From a virus, in IMG/VR virus record IMGVR_UViG_3300006874_000058, positions 1-33,473 of that record: 33,473 bases of DNA. One strand, given 5' to 3'. Each line of letters starts with the position of its first letter. Within the stretch, counting starts at the first letter, position 1. Below are positions 31,075 through 33,473 of the stretch, one piece after another. A program made the translations under genes and the position numbers. The notes under the pieces are model-generated. The model had not been told where the DNA came from and searched no databases. It saw only the letters and a list, made by a program, of their open reading frames with translations.

Positions 31075-31550
31075 TCAGACAACTCTCTCCTATAATAATT
31101 GCAATTATCTGTACAGATACCTTTTGTTGATAATATTCTATCGTATCTTTCTTCGTATTTATTGTAATAAGAAATGGACTCTGGTAGAACAATGATTGAG
31201 TTATTATATGGTATTTGTCCTACTAATACCCACCCAATACCCCTACTGGTTAAAGCATACCTATCATTTTCATGATAGAAGTAATGTAAATTCATGACCG
31301 TAGAAGAGCAGAACTCTAAGGATTCACGATCTTTACAGTGAATCCAGAGTCTTTCTCTATGCTTATAAAGCCACCCAAGTTTCAATGGATATTGAGGTTT
31401 ATCATGTCCAAGAAAAAGTTGTTTATCTTTCGATCTCAAATCAATTTCTACGTCATATCCCATCGATAAGGCTTCATCAATGTAATCTGGACTATTTTCC
31501 CTTTCAGGATTAGGACCATCTACATTTCCCCTATGAGCAATGATAATCAT
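31071..31550 (-). CDS. GDPD-like (glycerophosphodiester phosphodiesterase) protein, short
   Basis: 159 residues. The active-site residues of the GDPD TIM barrel are visible in order: HRG (H6, R7), ENSPDYI (E18), YDVEIDLRSKD (E35, D37) and LGHDKPQ (H49), then WIHCKD. This matches HRG...EN(T/S)...E.D...H. However, the protein is ~159 residues and covers little more than half of a normal ~240-residue GDPD barrel, so it may be a minimal or non-catalytic version. A role in handling glycerol-phosphate or phosphosugar units of the glycan is inferred from the operon. It is 1 base after the RuBisCO-like gene and coupled to the glycosyltransferase. Confidence 0.65.
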   Translation of the reverse strand: MIIIAHRGNVDGPNPERENSPDYIDEALSMGYDVEIDLRSKDKQLFLGHDKPQYPLKLGWLYKHRERLWIHCKDRESLEFCSSTVMNLHYFYHENDRYALTSRGIGWVLVGQIPYNNSIIVLPESISYYNKYEERYDRILSTKGICTDNCNYYRRELSE

Positions 31551-31551
31551 A

Positions 31552-32790
31552 TCAAAACTCTAAAACCCATTCTGGAAGAGATCCACCACCAGTTTCATAT
31601 CCCCACTTATCAATAGCAGCACGGAATTCCTCTCCAGGATTCTTATCAATCGCTTGTCGCATTGCTAAAGCACCAGAGAGAGTGCCACCAGGGTGTCCAT
31701 GAACTGCACCACCACAGTTTGCTAGGAAATCAGTTCCAAACTTCTCAGCAGTAGTGTTGACGATACCTGGATGCATACCACAACTGAGTGCTGGTAGGAC
31801 ATTTCTATGATGCAAAGTATCCATCACGGTATGCAGTTCTGCTTCATCATCACTCAAATATCCACCCCACATACCAGCATGGATAGTATCAACACCACAG
31901 AGACCTGCAAGGTCACAAAGAACACTCCAATCGATACCAAAGTTATGACGCTTATCAGTCAGAATCTTATCTCCACTCTTCTGATAATGAACAAACATTG
32001 GAAGATCCATCTTCCTCACGGAATTGTAAACACCAAGTCCACTCCAGAAATTAATGTGAATACCATTACCACCATTATTTGCAACAAACTTTGCACGATC
32101 AAGGATAGTATGGTGATCACCATTAATGCAGAAACAGTAAATTACTCCCCTACCACATTCATTAACAAGATTTGAAATAAGTTCTACACGATCTTCAAGA
32201 CGGCAAAAAGATGGATTGGAAAGAATCTCATCTTCTTTAATAAAATCTACTCCACCATCGAGAAGTTCTTTAACCATCTCCGAAAGAGTTTGTGGAGAGA
32301 TTCCAGTTTTTGGTTTAACAATAGCACCAGAAAGTGGTTTATCGTAACGATTAACAAACCTACGGATACCATCAATACCATACTTAGGTCCCAAAAACTG
32401 TGCTTCAACATCAGCAGGAAAATCAAGTTTTCTGAGTCTACATGTTTTGAAGACATCAATATCAAGTTGTCCACCCATTAACTGACACATCAGATGAGAA
32501 ATACCATCACCTTCCCAATCAGTATTCACTTTAGGGAAACCAATCTTTACTTCACCAGAAGTCATGTTAGTTAATTTTTCTTCATCGTCGTAAATGACGC
32601 ATGATGCAAGTTCAAAAAGATCATCACTTTCCCAACGATTACGAACTTTTGGATTACCCACACTTTGTCCAATTGCAAGTGCCCAAGCAGCATCTCGCAA
32701 GTTGCCTATATTTTCATATGTTTCGATGTAAAATGTAGCAACAACACAACGATTTTTTTCTTGTTCTGTTAATTCTCTAAAAAATTTCAT
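31552..32790 (-). CDS. RuBisCO-like protein (RLP, form IV-type)
   Basis: 412 residues, close to RuBisCO large-subunit length. Residues ~15-130 form the N-terminal domain (VVATFYIETYEN, AAWALAIGQSVGN). The barrel (~150-400) has GAIVKPKTGISPQTLSEMVK (K159 and K161 = K175 and K177 of plant RuBisCO), GGVDFIKEDEIL (K185 = carbamate K201; D187, E188 = D203, E204), DTIHAGMWGGYLSDD (H304 = H327), PALSCGMHPG (S336 = S379) and CGGAVHGHPGGTLSG (GG near 403/404). Loop-6 K334 is Tyr311 and R295 is Tyr269, so RuBisCO carboxylation is unlikely; an enolase or isomerase type reaction on a phosphosugar-like substrate is inferred. ATGA overlap with the methyltransferase. Substrate unknown. Confidence 0.85.
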   Translation of the reverse strand: MKFFRELTEQEKNRCVVATFYIETYENIGNLRDAAWALAIGQSVGNPKVRNRWESDDLFELASCVIYDDEEKLTNMTSGEVKIGFPKVNTDWEGDGISHLMCQLMGGQLDIDVFKTCRLRKLDFPADVEAQFLGPKYGIDGIRRFVNRYDKPLSGAIVKPKTGISPQTLSEMVKELLDGGVDFIKEDEILSNPSFCRLEDRVELISNLVNECGRGVIYCFCINGDHHTILDRAKFVANNGGNGIHINFWSGLGVYNSVRKMDLPMFVHYQKSGDKILTDKRHNFGIDWSVLCDLAGLCGVDTIHAGMWGGYLSDDEAELHTVMDTLHHRNVLPALSCGMHPGIVNTTAEKFGTDFLANCGGAVHGHPGGTLSGALAMRQAIDKNPGEEFRAAIDKWGYETGGGSLPEWVLEF

Positions 32791-33461
32791 ACTTTAACCT
32801 CATTTTTTATAAAAACCAATATCTCATCACCAGCAAATCCATATGTTTTATTAGAACCATATGTCTTTACTTGAGTAATATTACAATAATACTTATCATT
32901 ATTATATTGTTCAAGAAAATTTGCATATGATTGGATTGCGTAGTCAACGTCTTCAACTATAAGAATTCCTCCAGGATTTAAATACTTATGAACATTTGAA
33001 ATTACTTTTACCTGATCCCAAAACTCATGGCTGGCATCGTCTATAATAATATCAAATTTAGTACCTGTTTTTTCAAATGCTTCAAGAATTGATTGTTCAT
33101 CCCTAACATTTATATAATCATAATGAACGTTATGAAGATTATCATTTTTAGCAAGTTGGACAAAATCATATTGATAGCGAGTTTCTGTACAGTGTTCCAA
33201 TTTACAATCCCAACCATATAGAGTAGCCTGCGAAAAATACTCTCTCCACATCTTCATAGATGCATTTTTATATATACCAATCTCACCAAACACAATGTCT
33301 TTATGTCTAAGATTAGAAAATAAAAAATTATAAAAAGGAGTATAGGAATGACGCCCCATTTCATATACTAATGAAGATTTGTCTGTTTTATATTTTTCAC
33401 CAATATGACATAAATCAGTTGGAGATGTGAAACTATTGTAAAGTACTTGATTGAATTTCAT
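32787..33461 (-). CDS. Class I SAM-dependent methyltransferase
   Basis: 224 residues. An N-terminal motif LCHIGEKYKTDKSSLVYEMG, RHSYTPFYNFLF precedes the SAM-binding loop VFGEIGIYKNASMKMWREYF (E60-x-G62), an acidic strand end LYGWDCK, IIIDDASHEFWDQ and LNPGGILIVEDVD. The GEIG.......W...F........G.D and IDD.SH.........L.PGG...IED pattern is that of CmcI/Methyltransf_24-type enzymes that often act on sugars or small polar molecules. It is preceded by TGAGG and begins 12 bases from the right edge of the window, so the operon extends further upstream. The stop is overlapped by the RLP start. Confidence 0.7.
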   Translation of the reverse strand: MKFNQVLYNSFTSPTDLCHIGEKYKTDKSSLVYEMGRHSYTPFYNFLFSNLRHKDIVFGEIGIYKNASMKMWREYFSQATLYGWDCKLEHCTETRYQYDFVQLAKNDNLHNVHYDYINVRDEQSILEAFEKTGTKFDIIIDDASHEFWDQVKVISNVHKYLNPGGILIVEDVDYAIQSYANFLEQYNNDKYYCNITQVKTYGSNKTYGFAGDEILVFIKNEVKV

Positions 33462-33473
33462 AATTTAACCTCA

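Noticed and set aside
1-33473. tRNA, rRNA, CRISPR arrays, insertion sequences, integrase or attachment sites
   Set aside because: No cloverleaf-like T-loop signatures, spacer arrays, transposase motifs or integrase motifs were recognised by eye.

Overview
This window reads as part of the genome of a T4-like myovirus that infects marine cyanobacteria (cyanophage). The recognisable genes are T4 core homologues: gp26, gp51, gp27-like, gp5 OB domain, gp4, gp48, gp53, gp32, gp59 and gp33. They are mixed with genes typical of cyanophages and cyanobacteria: phoH, thyX, and proteins resembling the DUF1825, DUF4278 and DUF6433 families. Coding density is very high, composition is AT-rich, and many genes are joined by ATGA overlaps. 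No rRNA, tRNA, insertion sequence or CRISPR array was seen. No stretch over about 160 bases lacks a gene.

Layout. (1) 1-16181, minus strand: virion tail, baseplate hub and fibre genes. In transcription order these are a tail-tube-like protein, gp26, gp51, a tape-measure-like protein, a large tail protein with M23-like and RlpA-like domains, a gp27-like hub protein, a short gp5 OB-fold protein, a 906-residue structural protein with Ig-like modules and a Asp-Pro linker, a needle-like protein, a fibre protein, and a very large collagen-like fibre that runs off the left edge. (2) 16221-18670, plus strand: gp4, an unrecognised conserved protein, gp48 and gp53. The strand switch carries a back-to-back pair of CTAAATA late-promoter motifs. 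(3) 18700-26961, minus strand: replication, recombination and metabolism (a 28-codon membrane ORF, gp32, DUF1825-like, gp59, gp33, PD-(D/E)XK nuclease, 2OG-oxygenase-like, PhoH, an 81-residue protein, ThyX), then a run of very small genes with host-type promoters and compact terminators, then a DUF6433-like gene and its neighbours. (4) 26954-33461, minus strand: glutaredoxin followed by a tightly coupled accessory operon: class I methyltransferase, RuBisCO-like protein, GDPD-like protein, a 1014-residue GT2-GT25-GT25-TPR fusion, and a WavE-like glycosyltransferase.

The most unusual content is the RuBisCO-like protein. It keeps the carbamate lysine and metal-ligand motif but has Tyr where RuBisCO has the loop-6 lysine, and it sits translationally coupled among glycan-modifying enzymes. 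The second is the apparent relocation of tail cell-wall-degrading activity from gp5 (which has no lysozyme domain here) to a separate protein with a degenerate M23 fold and an intact-looking double-psi beta-barrel. The third is a Gly-X-Gln collagen fibre with regularly recurring NFQG interruptions.

Several regulatory details can be read directly: sigma-70-like promoters with exact 17-base spacers upstream of gp32 and of two small-gene groups, one of them nested inside a terminator hairpin; T4-like TATAAATA late motifs upstream of gp26 and across the thyX stop codon; and a 10-base sequence at the predicted 5' end of the gp32 mRNA that recurs in its terminator. All family assignments come from reading motifs, without database searches.
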